Notes under the pieces: generated by a model
The model's input: only the letters and a program-made list of their open reading frames with translations
Databases searched by the model: none
Told to the model about the DNA's origin: nothing
Assembly: GCA_964403795.1 (NCBI GenBank)
Contig: CAYOHP010000005.1
Span: forward strand, 1 to 64,000
Source: CAYOHP01 sp964403795 [NCBI: uncultured bacterium]
GTDB taxonomy: Bacteria > Muiribacteriota > UBA6191 > CAZXTJ01
Direction of reading: 5' to 3'
Length of the DNA stretch: 64,000 nucleotides
Shown: in pieces, positions 52,737 to 61,548 of the stretch
Layout of the letters: each line of letters begins with the position of its first letter
Position numbering within the stretch: the first letter of the stretch is position 1
Program-made: the position numbers and the translations under genes

Positions 52737-54077
52737 TCAGCGGCTCGCGGCCACGCCGCGGATGGCGGTACCGAGCACGTCCAGGCCTTCCCGCAGCTGG
52801 TCGTCGGTGATCACCAGGGGCGGCAGCAGCCGGATGCAGTTCGAGTACAAGCCGGCCCGGATCAGGATCAGGCCCTTGGCCACCGCCGCCTTGATCGCCG
52901 CCAGCGCCTCCTTGGGTGCCGGTTCCCGGGTCTTCCGGTCGGTCACCAGCTCGACCAGCATCATGGCGCCCAGGCCCCGGACGTCGCCGATCAGGGAGCA
53001 GTCCTCCATCCAGCCGGTCATGGTCTCCCGCATGATCGAACCGATCTCTTCGGCCCGGGCCAGGAACTCGGGCCGCTCGATCAGCTTGATCGCCTCGATG
53101 GCGGCCACGCACGCCACCGGGCTGCCTCCATAGGTGCCGCCGACCCCGCCCACGTGGGACGAGTCCATGATGTCGGCACGTCCCGTGGTGGCGGCGATCG
53201 GCATGCCTGCGCCCAGCGACTTCGCCATGGTCACGAGGTCGGGGACGATCCCGTAGTGCTCGATCGCGAACATCTTCCCGGTGCGCCCGAACCCGGACTG
53301 CACCTCGTCGGCGATCATCACGATCTTGTGCTGGTCGCAGATCTCCCGGATCCGCTTCAGGAAGGGCGGGGGCACCGGGAGGAACCCCGCCTCGCCCTGC
53401 ACCGGCTCGATCAGGATGGCGGCGATCGCGCTCGGGTCCACCTGGGCGATCATGGCGTCCTCGAGCTGGCGGATGGCGAAGGCCACGTACTGCTCCGGCG
53501 TCATGCCCTCCGGGGTCCGGTAGACGTTGGGGATCGGCAACCGGTAGATCTCGGGCGCGAACGGTCCGAAGCTCTTCTTGAAGAGGCCGTACTTCGAGGT
53601 CAGGCTGAGGCCGAGCAGGGTCCGGCCGTGGTAGCCGCCCTCGAACACGACCACGGCCTGACGCCCGGTGAAGCAACGGGCCAGCTTGACGGCGTTCTCG
53701 ACGGCCTCCGAACCGCTGTTCGAGAGCAGGGTCTTCTTCGGGAACTCGCCGGGGGCCACCCGGTTCAGGGCCTCGGCAAGCGCCACGTAGGGCTCGTAGG
53801 TGGCCACCAGGGCGCACACATGGAGGAACTTCTCCGCCTGGGCCTGGATCGCTTCGACGACCGTGGGCGGACTGTGGCCCACCGCCAGCATGCCGATGCC
53901 CCCGGCGAAGTCGAGCAGCACGTTGCCGTCGACGTCATGCACGAGCGCGCCCTCGGCCCGCTCCACCGCCACCTCGGTCGACTTGGCGAGACCCGAGGCC
54001 ACCGCCGCCGCCCGCCGGGCCAGCATGGCCTGGCTCTTGGGTCCCGGGACCGCGGTCTTCAGATGAATGTGACCCAT
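52737..54077 (-). CDS. gabT: 4-aminobutyrate aminotransferase (class III)
   Basis: A 446-residue PLP enzyme. D257 in IADEVQSGFGRTG contacts the ring nitrogen. K286 in TMAKSLGAG is the Schiff-base lysine. SNSGSEAVENAVKLAR (119-134) and GGTYGGSPVACVAAIEAI fit GabT. It would move the amino group of GABA to 2-oxoglutarate; other omega-amines are possible. It starts at 54077, 24 bases after the GNAT gene, and is one base from the amidohydrolase. Confidence 0.9.
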   Translation of the reverse strand: MGHIHLKTAVPGPKSQAMLARRAAAVASGLAKSTEVAVERAEGALVHDVDGNVLLDFAGGIGMLAVGHSPPTVVEAIQAQAEKFLHVCALVATYEPYVALAEALNRVAPGEFPKKTLLSNSGSEAVENAVKLARCFTGRQAVVVFEGGYHGRTLLGLSLTSKYGLFKKSFGPFAPEIYRLPIPNVYRTPEGMTPEQYVAFAIRQLEDAMIAQVDPSAIAAILIEPVQGEAGFLPVPPPFLKRIREICDQHKIVMIADEVQSGFGRTGKMFAIEHYGIVPDLVTMAKSLGAGMPIAATTGRADIMDSSHVGGVGGTYGGSPVACVAAIEAIKLIERPEFLARAEEIGSIMRETMTGWMEDCSLIGDVRGLGAMMLVELVTDRKTREPAPKEALAAIKAAVAKGLILIRAGLYSNCIRLLPPLVITDDQLREGLDVLGTAIRGVAASR

Positions 54078-54101
54078 GTCGCATCCTCGCTTTCGGAGAC
54101 G

Positions 54102-54764
54102 TCACTCGACCCGGATCTCCTTGGCGGCGTCCAGCACCAGGCAGACGCCGCACCGATCGCAGACGGGGTCGTCCAGGTAGTCGTAGACCAGGCCGCGTAG
54201 CTCGAAGCCGACCTTGCGCTGGGCGGAGACGGTGGGATCCTCGAGCCGCCGTTCGAAGACGGCCTGGTAGTAGTCCTCGATCGACATCTGGCCCTTCTTC
54301 GCCCCGAACCCGGAGAGCATGCCCACCGTGACCTGGCCGTCCAGTCCCAGCCGGTGCACCGTGTCCTGGCGGGCCGCGTACAGGGCCTTGGCGATCCCCC
54401 GCCTCCGGTACTCCGGGTGGGTCCCGATGTCGGCCCCATAGAGCCACCGCCCGTCGGGCTGATGGGCGGTGAGCCATCCACCCTGGATGATGTCGTCGAA
54501 GGTGTGCCCGGGGTGGTCGAAGTCGAAGTCCATCCGGATGGTCGAGGTCATGCCGACGACCTTGTCGCCGTCGAGGACCACGAACTGCCCCTCGGGGAAG
54601 AGCTCGACGTGCTTCCGGTAGTGCTTGGCCCGGAACCGCTGTTCGATCGCCAGGGTGGGGAAGACCAGGTCCTGGAGCTTCTCCAGCTGCTCCGCATGCT
54701 CGGGGCCGGTGGAGGCGACCACCAGTCCCTGGCCGAAGGCCCTTCGGTACTTCGCCGGCGCCAT
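54102..54764 (-). CDS. GNAT-like acetyltransferase, paralog 1
   Basis: A 220-residue GNAT protein: YRRRGIAKALYAARQ carries the acetyl-CoA loop (R/Q-x-x-G-x-A) near residue 119. VVLDGDKVVGMTST precedes it. The C-terminus has a pair DPVCDRCGVCLVL that could bind metal or form a disulfide. It is clearly paralogous to the GNAT at 56012-56665. It is the first gene of the GABA-type operon and shares the bidirectional -10 element with the RlmL-like gene. Confidence 0.85.
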   Translation of the reverse strand: MAPAKYRRAFGQGLVVASTGPEHAEQLEKLQDLVFPTLAIEQRFRAKHYRKHVELFPEGQFVVLDGDKVVGMTSTIRMDFDFDHPGHTFDDIIQGGWLTAHQPDGRWLYGADIGTHPEYRRRGIAKALYAARQDTVHRLGLDGQVTVGMLSGFGAKKGQMSIEDYYQAVFERRLEDPTVSAQRKVGFELRGLVYDYLDDPVCDRCGVCLVLDAAKEIRVE

Positions 54765-54814
54765 GGCTCCCCCCGGGGGTCAGGCCCGGGACAGTCGGTC
54801 CCGGATCCGGCGGC

Positions 54815-54824
54815 AGCGTACTAT
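54815..54824. promoter_or_regulatory. bidirectional -10 element AGCGTACTAT
   Basis: The plus strand reads TACTAT (54819-54824) for the RlmL-like gene; the minus strand reads TACGCT (54815-54820) for the GNAT-gabT operon. The two boxes overlap by two bases, as at 6260-6269. Confidence 0.55.
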
Positions 54825-54843
54825 GGGCCCTCTGCCAGGAAGG

Positions 54844-56010
54844 ATGGTCACGGTGAGGCCCGGGGTCGAGGGGGAGGTCAGCATCTCCTGCCTGCCCGGG
54901 TGCGCCCCGTGGCTCCGCCGGGAACTCGAGTCCCTGGGCCTGGAGGTCGTGGTCGAGCGGGAGACCGCCCTCGAGGTCCGCACCGACTGGGAGACCGCCT
55001 GCGGACTTTGCCTCCGGCTCCGGACCGCCCTGCATGTCCTGTGGCGGGTCGCCGAGGTCCGGGCCCGCGACGCCGCCGGACTCGCCGCACGCCTGGCGGA
55101 GCTTCCGTGGGAGGACTGGATCCCGGTTTCCGAGACTTTGACCGTCACCAGCACCACCGACACCCCGGCGATCGACAACTCGATGTTCGCCAACCGCATG
55201 GTCAAGGACGCAGTGGTGTCCCGGATCGCCGACCGTCGGGGCGCCCGACCCGATTCCGGTCCCGAGGGCCGAGGCGTGGTCCTCTCGCTCTTCTGGAAGG
55301 ACGACCGAGCCTGGCTCTACCTGAGCCTCTCGGGCACCAAGCTCTCCGACCGGGGCTACCGGCGCATCCCCCACCTCGCGCCCATGCGGGAGACGGTGGC
55401 GGCCTCGCTCCTGATGGCGAGCGGCTGGGATCCCGCCACGCCCCTGGTCGTCCCGATGTGCGGCTCGGGGACCCTGGCGATCGAGGGCGCCCTGATCGCC
55501 TCCGGTCGGGCCCCTGGCCTGCTCCGGTCGGACTTCGGCCTGAAGCACCTCGAAGGCTTCGATCCCGACTCCTGGGACCGTCTCCGTTCTTCGGTCCGAG
55601 CCGAAGGCGGGGGAAGGCAGGTCGCGCCGATCCTGGCCTCCGACCATGATCCCCAGGCCGTGGACGCCGCCCGGGCCAACGCCCGCACCGCCGGAGTGGA
55701 CCGCTTGATCGAGTTCCAGGTCTCGGACTTCGCCGACACCAGGGTCCCCGACCGCCAGGGCATGGTGATCCTTCACCCGGAGTACGGGGAGCGCATGGGA
55801 GAGGTCCGGGAGCTCGAGGCGACCTACCGTCGCATGGGCGACTGGATGAAGCAGGCGCTCCCGGGGTGGCGGGCCGCGGTCTTCACCGGGAGCCGCCTCC
55901 TGGCCGGGAAGATCGGTCTCAAGCCGTCCCGAAGGATCCCGTTCGTGAATGGGGACATCGAGTGCCGGCTCCTGTGTTTCGAGCTCTACCGGGGGACCAG
56001 GAAGGGATGA
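54844..56010 (+). CDS. RlmL-like THUMP methyltransferase with altered catalytic motifs
   Basis: 388 residues. A THUMP-like RNA-binding region (about 10-100) precedes a class I methyltransferase of the RlmL type, which normally modifies G2445 of 23S rRNA. ATP-independent landmarks such as GTKLSDRGYR, MCGSGTLAIEGALIA (205-219), KIGLKPSRR and GDIECRLLCFELY fit RlmL well. However motif I reads VPMCGSGT where the family has DPMCGSGT, and motif IV reads HPEYGER (311-317) where the family has NPPYGER. Catalysis may be changed or lost. The ATG is at 54844; a GTG at 54853 has better spacing to AGGAAGGA. Confidence 0.85.
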   Translation: MVTVRPGVEGEVSISCLPGCAPWLRRELESLGLEVVVERETALEVRTDWETACGLCLRLRTALHVLWRVAEVRARDAAGLAARLAELPWEDWIPVSETLTVTSTTDTPAIDNSMFANRMVKDAVVSRIADRRGARPDSGPEGRGVVLSLFWKDDRAWLYLSLSGTKLSDRGYRRIPHLAPMRETVAASLLMASGWDPATPLVVPMCGSGTLAIEGALIASGRAPGLLRSDFGLKHLEGFDPDSWDRLRSSVRAEGGGRQVAPILASDHDPQAVDAARANARTAGVDRLIEFQVSDFADTRVPDRQGMVILHPEYGERMGEVRELEATYRRMGDWMKQALPGWRAAVFTGSRLLAGKIGLKPSRRIPFVNGDIECRLLCFELYRGTRKG

Positions 56011-56011
56011 G

Positions 56012-56665
56012 ATGACGGTGCTGCCAGGCGGCCTGGAGGTCGTTCCGACCCGTCCCGAACACGCACCCGCCCTGGAGGCCCTGCAGCGCCTGGTCTTCCC
56101 GACCCTGGAGGAGGGGGAGCGTTTCAAGGTCGCCAACTACCTCGAGTACATCGAGCACTTCCCGGACGGGCAATTCGTGGTCCTCGACGGCGCCGTGGTC
56201 GTCGGCATGACCTCGAGCCTCCGGCTCGACTTCGACTTCGAGCACCCCTGGCACGACTGGGACGACATGGAGGAGGGAGCCTTCCTCCGGGTCCATCGGC
56301 CCGACGGACGCTGGATGTACGGCACCGACATGGGGGTGCACCCCGGGTACCGGCGACGCGGTATCGCCCGGGCCTTGTACGCGGCCCGCCATCGGAGCGT
56401 CCGTAGACTGGGAATGGACGGCCAGGTCACGGTGGGGATGCTCTCGGGGTTCGGTGCCGAGAAGCACCGGATGGGAATCGAGGAGTACTACCAGGGAGTC
56501 GTCTCGGGGCGGATCGCCGACCCGACCGTGACGGCCCAGATGCGGATCGGCTTCGAGCCCAGGGGGCTGGTCGCCGACTACCTCGTGGACCCGGTGTGCG
56601 AGGGCTACGGCGTCTGCCTCGCATTGCCGTCGACCCGGGACGTCGAAGGGAGCAAGTCGCGATGA
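56012..56665 (+). CDS. GNAT-like acetyltransferase, paralog 2
   Basis: A 217-residue GNAT protein with the acetyl-CoA loop YRRRGIARALYAARH near residue 117 and the shared blocks GQFVVLDG, DGRWMYGTDMG, GQVTVGMLSGFGA and DYLVDPVCEGYGVCL. The first cysteine pair member found in paralog 1 is changed (CDRCGVC versus CEGYGVC), so the possible metal site is weaker here. Its start overlaps no gene but follows the RlmL-like stop directly. Its stop overlaps the MscS ATG (ATGA). Confidence 0.85.
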   Translation: MTVLPGGLEVVPTRPEHAPALEALQRLVFPTLEEGERFKVANYLEYIEHFPDGQFVVLDGAVVVGMTSSLRLDFDFEHPWHDWDDMEEGAFLRVHRPDGRWMYGTDMGVHPGYRRRGIARALYAARHRSVRRLGMDGQVTVGMLSGFGAEKHRMGIEEYYQGVVSGRIADPTVTAQMRIGFEPRGLVADYLVDPVCEGYGVCLALPSTRDVEGSKSR

Positions 56666-59600
56666 GGGCGAAGAGAAGGACCGCCGGTGCCGACGCCTGG
56701 GTGGGGTCCCGAGGTCCCACCCGATGGTCCCTCCCGATCCGGCTCGCCGGCCTCCTCTTCCTGGTCGTGATCGTCGGCGGATCGCGGGCCCAGACGCCGG
56801 AGGCATCGCCGGTACCGGTGGCGACGCCTGCCACCATGGGAGTCGAGACCTTCTCGGCCGAGCGTGTCCAGGAGCTCCTGACCGCCGCCCGGGACGAACT
56901 CGCGAAGATCCCCGCCGAGGCCGCCGAGGACAGCCTGGACGGCCAGCGACGGCTGCACTACACGCGACGCGCCAACCTGGCGACCGAGTTCCTCGAGATC
57001 GCCGGCCGGAGGTCCGCCCTGGCCGAGGACCGGGCCGGACTGGAGAAGCGCCTCGCCGAGGCCGAGTCGTCGCTGGCCAAGCTGGCCAAGGCGCCTTCCC
57101 CCGCTGCCCCCGGGTCTCCCGACCGGGCGGGGTTCGACCAGCTCGGGACCAAGGTGGCGCAGCAGCGGCAAGGCGTGACCACACTGAGGGAATCGATCCG
57201 GACCCGACAGGCGCGGGTCACCGACCTGGCGACCCAGCTGGCCGCGGCCGACGCCCGTGCCACCGAAGCCGCCAAGCGCCTGGTCGGATTCGAGGACCAG
57301 CGCGCCGCGACCACCGACGAAGCGACGCGGAAGATCCTCGAGATCCGCATCGGCAACGCCCGCCTGGACCGACGGGTCGCCCAGGCCAGCTCCGAGCTTC
57401 TCCGGGAGACGGCGGACCTCGGCAATGCCCTGGTGCCGGTCCTGAACAAGGAACTCGAGCTCGCCGAGCTGCAGCTCTCCCGTCTCGATGCCGAGTTCAC
57501 CGCCTACGGGAAGGCCCTCGAGGCGCACCTCGCCAAGGCCCAGGACAAGCTGGCGGCCACCCTGGCCAGGGACCAGGAGAAGGCGGAACAGGCCGACACC
57601 CCGGAGGCCCGCCTGCTCGCGGCCTGGACCGCCCGGATCGGCCTCGCCCGGAAGGCCCAGGCCGAGACCGAGGGCCGCCTCCTGGTCCTCCGGAGGGAGG
57701 TCGTGGACCAGCAGAAGCGGCTGGCGACCGAAGAGGAGGAACTGGCGAACCTCCGGGAGTTGCTCCGCTCCGACGAGGCCGCCAGCCGCGCCTCCACCCG
57801 GGTGCGGGCCGCGTTCCGCTTGCTGGAGCGGCGGCGGGCCTCCCTCCACCAGGTCTCCCGGGCCGGCTACGAGACCGACCTCGAGGCCCAGCGAACCCGC
57901 CGGTTCGAGATCGACGACCTGTTGATCGACCTCCCCGACCGCGCCGAAGAGGAACTGGAGACGGCCCTTTCCGACGTCGAGCCCGGTCAGCGCGCAAGAG
58001 TCCGGGGCCGGGCCGACACCCTCCTCGCCCAGACCCGCGACGCGCTGCGCGATGAGAAGTCCGTCCTGACGGAGGCCATCGTGGAGGGCCAGAGGCTTCA
58101 GGGCCTGCTGGCCAAGCGCCTCTCGGTCCTGGGCGAGACCGAACGCTTCCTCCGCTCCAAGGCGTTCTGGCTCCGGGACGCTCCCGATCTCGTCACCGCG
58201 ATCCGCAAGTCGGCGCCCGGCGAGATCCTCCGCTTGACCGGCTGGATGCGCAGGGTCCAGGCGATGGCCCACCCGGATCCCGAGGACTCGGGGGTCGCTC
58301 GTGCCCGCCTGATGATCCAGGCCATCCTGGCGATCGTCATCCTTCCATGCCTCTTCCTGCTGGGGAGACGCAGGCTGAAGGCCCTCCTCGCCGCCTGGGA
58401 GGAGTCGGGCACGGGTGGCCGCCATGCCCTTGTCCGCCGTCTCGCCATGATCGTGGCCGGGCTTCTCGGGGCTTGTCTGTTCCCGGCCTACCTGCAGGCC
58501 CTGTCCCTGGTGGTCGGCTCCGCCGGCGACACGACCCTGGCACCCGTCGTCTCGGCCTTCCTGGATCACCTCTCCCGGGCGACGCTCCTGTTCCTGCTCG
58601 CCCGCGCCATCTTCCTGGACCACGGCGTGGCGAGGGTCCACTTCGGGATGGGCCAGGAAGTGGCGGCCGCGCTCCGGGGCGCCTTGCAGGCCATCGCCCT
58701 GGGCTACGCCATCCTGCTGATGCCCTGGTCGATCCTCTCGGCCCCGCCCTTCGAACTGACGGTGCTGCCGCGCCTCGCCTACTTCCTCTTCGAAGCCGCC
58801 GCCGGGATCGTGCTGTACCGCCTGCTCCGCGAGGACTCGGGACTGGTGGGCGACCAGGACGGTCCGCTCCTTCGCCATCGCGGCAAGGCCGCCCTGGCCC
58901 TCGGCTTGCTCCTCTCCGCCATCCTCCTCTTCGACGCGCTCGGCTATCGGTTCACGGCCGGCAACCTCGCCGCCAGCCTGGTCGAGACATTGATGGTCCT
59001 GCTCGTACTGCCGGCCCTGCACCTGCTGACCCAGAGCGCCATCTCGGCAGCCCGGAGGGCCGCGATCCACGCAGCCCATCCTCCGATTGCGGGTCCCGGT
59101 GGTGAGGGTGGGTCGGGAATGGCATCCCTGGCCGAGGAGCAGGCCGCCATCGAGGCCGCGGAGAAGGCGGGCGCCGGCGCCCGGCCCGGCGGTCCGGTCG
59201 CCACCGGGCCTTCCGGCCCCAACCTGGCGGGCCTCCGTCATGCCGTCCGGCTCGCGTTCCTGGCGCTGGGAGCGATCCTGGTGGCCCGGGCCTGGGGGAT
59301 CGACCAGGGTGCGGTCGAAGCCCTCGGCAGCATCCAGATCTACACCTCGGTGACGGCTGCCGGCGTCGAGGACGTCCTCACCGCCACCCACCTCGTGAAG
59401 GCCCTGTTCGTCGTCGGCCTCACGGTCGCCCTGGTCACCTACCTGCCGGGCCTGTGCGACGCCTTCGTCTTCCCGCGGCTCGGACTCGACCAGGGGCTCA
59501 ACTACGCGATCCTCTCGCTGCTGCGCTACGGCCTTTCGGTGGCGGGGGCCATCTTCGCCCTGGCCGCCATCAAGGTCGACCTCTCCCGCCTGGGGTGGTT

Positions 59601-60216
59601 GATGGGCGCCCTCTCGGTCGGTCTCGGCTTCGGCCTCCAGGAGATCGTCTCGAACTTCGTCTGCGGCTTGATCCTCCTGATCGAGCGCCCGGTGCGGGTC
59701 GGGGACGTGATCACCGTGGGCGGCAAGAGCGGGACGGTGACCCGGATCAACATCCGGGCCACCACGATCCTGAACTTCGATCGGCAGGAGGAGATCCTCC
59801 CCAATCGTAGTTTCATCACCGGCGATGTGACCAACTGGACCCGGGGCGACACCATCAACCGGGTGGTGATCCCCATCGGGGTGGCCTACGGAAGCGACGT
59901 CGACAAGGTGACCGACATCCTGCTCAGGATCGCCCGGTCCACGTCCGGCGTCCTGCTCGACCCGGCCCCCTCGGTGGTCTTCTTCGAGCACGGCGACAGT
60001 GCCCTGCTGTTCAACGTGAGGGTCTTCGTCCCCAACCCGGGCGAGCTCATGACCACCCGGGACCGGATCAACAAGGCCATCAACAAGACGTTCGCCCGGG
60101 AAGGAATCGAGATCCCCTTCCCCCAGCGGGATCTCCACATCCGCTCGAGTTCGGTACCGCTCGGGATCCTCCCGGTTTCGACTCCCCTTGGGGAGGATCC
60201 GGGAGCCGGTCGGTGA
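56662..60216 (+). CDS. large MscS/MscK-type mechanosensitive channel
   Basis: The 1184-residue protein has a signal peptide (to about 44). A long coiled-coil periplasmic region (about 60-530) follows. About ten membrane segments start at LMIQAILAIVILPCLFLL (about 553). The pore helix and MscS beta-domain follow: LMGALSVGLGFGLQEIVSNF (about 990), LIERPVRVGDVITVGGKSG, and EEILPNRSFITGDVTNW. It opens under membrane tension to release solutes in hypo-osmotic shock. The size fits MscK/YbiO-type members. The ATG overlaps the GNAT stop; the cytidylyltransferase GTG overlaps its stop. Confidence 0.9.
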   Translation: MRAKRRTAGADAWVGSRGPTRWSLPIRLAGLLFLVVIVGGSRAQTPEASPVPVATPATMGVETFSAERVQELLTAARDELAKIPAEAAEDSLDGQRRLHYTRRANLATEFLEIAGRRSALAEDRAGLEKRLAEAESSLAKLAKAPSPAAPGSPDRAGFDQLGTKVAQQRQGVTTLRESIRTRQARVTDLATQLAAADARATEAAKRLVGFEDQRAATTDEATRKILEIRIGNARLDRRVAQASSELLRETADLGNALVPVLNKELELAELQLSRLDAEFTAYGKALEAHLAKAQDKLAATLARDQEKAEQADTPEARLLAAWTARIGLARKAQAETEGRLLVLRREVVDQQKRLATEEEELANLRELLRSDEAASRASTRVRAAFRLLERRRASLHQVSRAGYETDLEAQRTRRFEIDDLLIDLPDRAEEELETALSDVEPGQRARVRGRADTLLAQTRDALRDEKSVLTEAIVEGQRLQGLLAKRLSVLGETERFLRSKAFWLRDAPDLVTAIRKSAPGEILRLTGWMRRVQAMAHPDPEDSGVARARLMIQAILAIVILPCLFLLGRRRLKALLAAWEESGTGGRHALVRRLAMIVAGLLGACLFPAYLQALSLVVGSAGDTTLAPVVSAFLDHLSRATLLFLLARAIFLDHGVARVHFGMGQEVAAALRGALQAIALGYAILLMPWSILSAPPFELTVLPRLAYFLFEAAAGIVLYRLLREDSGLVGDQDGPLLRHRGKAALALGLLLSAILLFDALGYRFTAGNLAASLVETLMVLLVLPALHLLTQSAISAARRAAIHAAHPPIAGPGGEGGSGMASLAEEQAAIEAAEKAGAGARPGGPVATGPSGPNLAGLRHAVRLAFLALGAILVARAWGIDQGAVEALGSIQIYTSVTAAGVEDVLTATHLVKALFVVGLTVALVTYLPGLCDAFVFPRLGLDQGLNYAILSLLRYGLSVAGAIFALAAIKVDLSRLGWLMGALSVGLGFGLQEIVSNFVCGLILLIERPVRVGDVITVGGKSGTVTRINIRATTILNFDRQEEILPNRSFITGDVTNWTRGDTINRVVIPIGVAYGSDVDKVTDILLRIARSTSGVLLDPAPSVVFFEHGDSALLFNVRVFVPNPGELMTTRDRINKAINKTFAREGIEIPFPQRDLHIRSSSVPLGILPVSTPLGEDPGAGR

Positions 60217-60626
60217 TCCGGGTCTATGCCGATATGGTCGGCGACCTCTTCCACCCGGGTCACGTGCGCATGCTCAGGGCCGCACGGGAGATGGGGGACT
60301 TCCTGGTCGTCGGGGTGCTCTCCGACGCTGCGGCCGAGTCCTACAAGCGCCGACCCGTCATGTCCTCGGCGGAACGGGTCGAGGTGATCGCGGCCTGCCG
60401 CTGGGTGGATCTGGTCCTGCCGGACGCCCCCTTGGTCGTGACCCGCGAGTTCCTCCGGGAGCATGCGATCTCGCTCGTGGTCCACGGGGGAGGCATGACC
60501 CCGGAGGCGATCGACGCCGTCTACCGGGATCCCCATCGCGAGGGGATGCTCCGCTTCGTCGACCTGACCCCCGGCCTCTCCACGACCGCGATCCTGGAGC
60601 GGATCAGGACTAGACTGGGAGCATGA
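60213..60626 (+). CDS. small cytidylyltransferase (TagD/PCYT-like)
   Basis: A 137-residue nucleotidyltransferase. DLFHPGHVRMLRAA carries the HxGH CTP-binding motif (14-17), and KRRPVMSSAERVEVI is the second family motif. RTR near the C-terminus replaces the canonical RTxGxST; TPGLSTTAILERIR (118-131) fills that role. Such enzymes make CDP-glycerol, CDP-ethanolamine or similar activated headgroups. The GTG at 60213 overlaps the MscS stop; the next gene starts inside its stop (ATGA). Confidence 0.88.
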   Translation: MIRVYADMVGDLFHPGHVRMLRAAREMGDFLVVGVLSDAAAESYKRRPVMSSAERVEVIAACRWVDLVLPDAPLVVTREFLREHAISLVVHGGGMTPEAIDAVYRDPHREGMLRFVDLTPGLSTTAILERIRTRLGA

Positions 60627-61495
60627 CGCAACCCGGACGCACTGGACCGGTTCGACTCCTGGTCGTCGCACTCGCCTTGTCGGTAGGGTCGACGACCGCC
60701 CTGGCGGGTCCGTTGGATCGCCTCGGGAGCTGGCTGCGAGGCGACCCGCCACCGGTGTCGACGCCGCCGATGCCTCCCGCACCCGCGCCCGCGGATCCGA
60801 TCGAGGTTCCCGAGGGACTCACCCTGAGCGGCACCCTGGAGTTCGACGGCCGCCCGCTCGGCGAGCTCGTCCCCGAGCGCCCGAGTTTCTGGTTCCGCCA
60901 CAAAGCCACCAATACCGTGCCGCGACCGGTGGTCCACTACGACCCCCGGACCAGTCGCTTCGAAGCCCGGGGAGTTCCCGAGGGAGAGCTCTACGCGGTG
61001 CCCTCGCTCGACACCCAGCCGAAGAACGGACGCCACCACCCCGGCGACCTGTACGGCGGTGGAACCGTCGACGCCTCGCGATCCCCCGTGAACCTGGCCG
61101 TCTGGGAGATCCTCCATATGCTGGAACCCCAGGACAACTTCCACCGCATCGAGGGCACGGCCGGGTCGGAGGAGTGCCTGGCCAAGCCGGTGCATGACGC
61201 GCCGGTGCGCTTCCGCTTCGCCCCGTTCCAGCGCCTGCCTCCCGGCCCCGTGCAATACGAGTACCAGGTGGACGAGGTCGTCTGCCCCTACCAGAACTCG
61301 CGCTCGGTGATGACCGGGAGCACCCGTGAACCCGAATTCCAGCTGGCGCTCCCGCCTTCGCCCCCGGGGACCTTCTACCTCCTGCGGGTCGGCGCCTTCC
61401 GCGGCGAGGGTCCGCTCCGCCGGCGGGTCGGCAGTCTCATGGTCCACGGCCGGAGCTTCATGGGCTGGGACTACCGCTTCCACGTAAGCCCATGA
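60623..61495 (+). CDS. secreted protein, unknown
   Basis: The 290-residue protein has a signal peptide (about 1-29) and a Pro-rich stretch (38-60). A beta-rich body begins LTLSGTLEFDGRPLGEL, which resembles carboxypeptidase regulatory-like repeats. Two cysteines (about residues 189 and 221) may pair. The ATG overlaps the cytidylyltransferase stop. TAGACT six bases upstream could give an extra internal promoter. The family is not recognised. Confidence 0.7.
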   Translation: MTQPGRTGPVRLLVVALALSVGSTTALAGPLDRLGSWLRGDPPPVSTPPMPPAPAPADPIEVPEGLTLSGTLEFDGRPLGELVPERPSFWFRHKATNTVPRPVVHYDPRTSRFEARGVPEGELYAVPSLDTQPKNGRHHPGDLYGGGTVDASRSPVNLAVWEILHMLEPQDNFHRIEGTAGSEECLAKPVHDAPVRFRFAPFQRLPPGPVQYEYQVDEVVCPYQNSRSVMTGSTREPEFQLALPPSPPGTFYLLRVGAFRGEGPLRRRVGSLMVHGRSFMGWDYRFHVSP

Positions 61496-61535
61496 CGGGC
61501 CGCCGGCGCCCCCAGGGCCGTTCGCCTGATCCGGT

Positions 61536-61541
61536 TACCCT
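61536..61541 (+). promoter_or_regulatory. -10 box TACCCT before the SDR pseudogene
   Basis: TACCCT ends seven bases before the ATG at 61549, the leaderless spacing seen at rsgA and the lipoprotein gene. Confidence 0.4.
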
Positions 61542-61548
61542 CGGTTCC

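Noticed and set aside
56605-60138. Very long open frame on the minus strand opposite the MscS gene
   Set aside because: It is rich in Gly, Asp, Leu and Gln with no motifs; the plus-strand frame has a signal peptide, helices and MscS motifs. Long antisense frames are expected in such GC-rich coding DNA.
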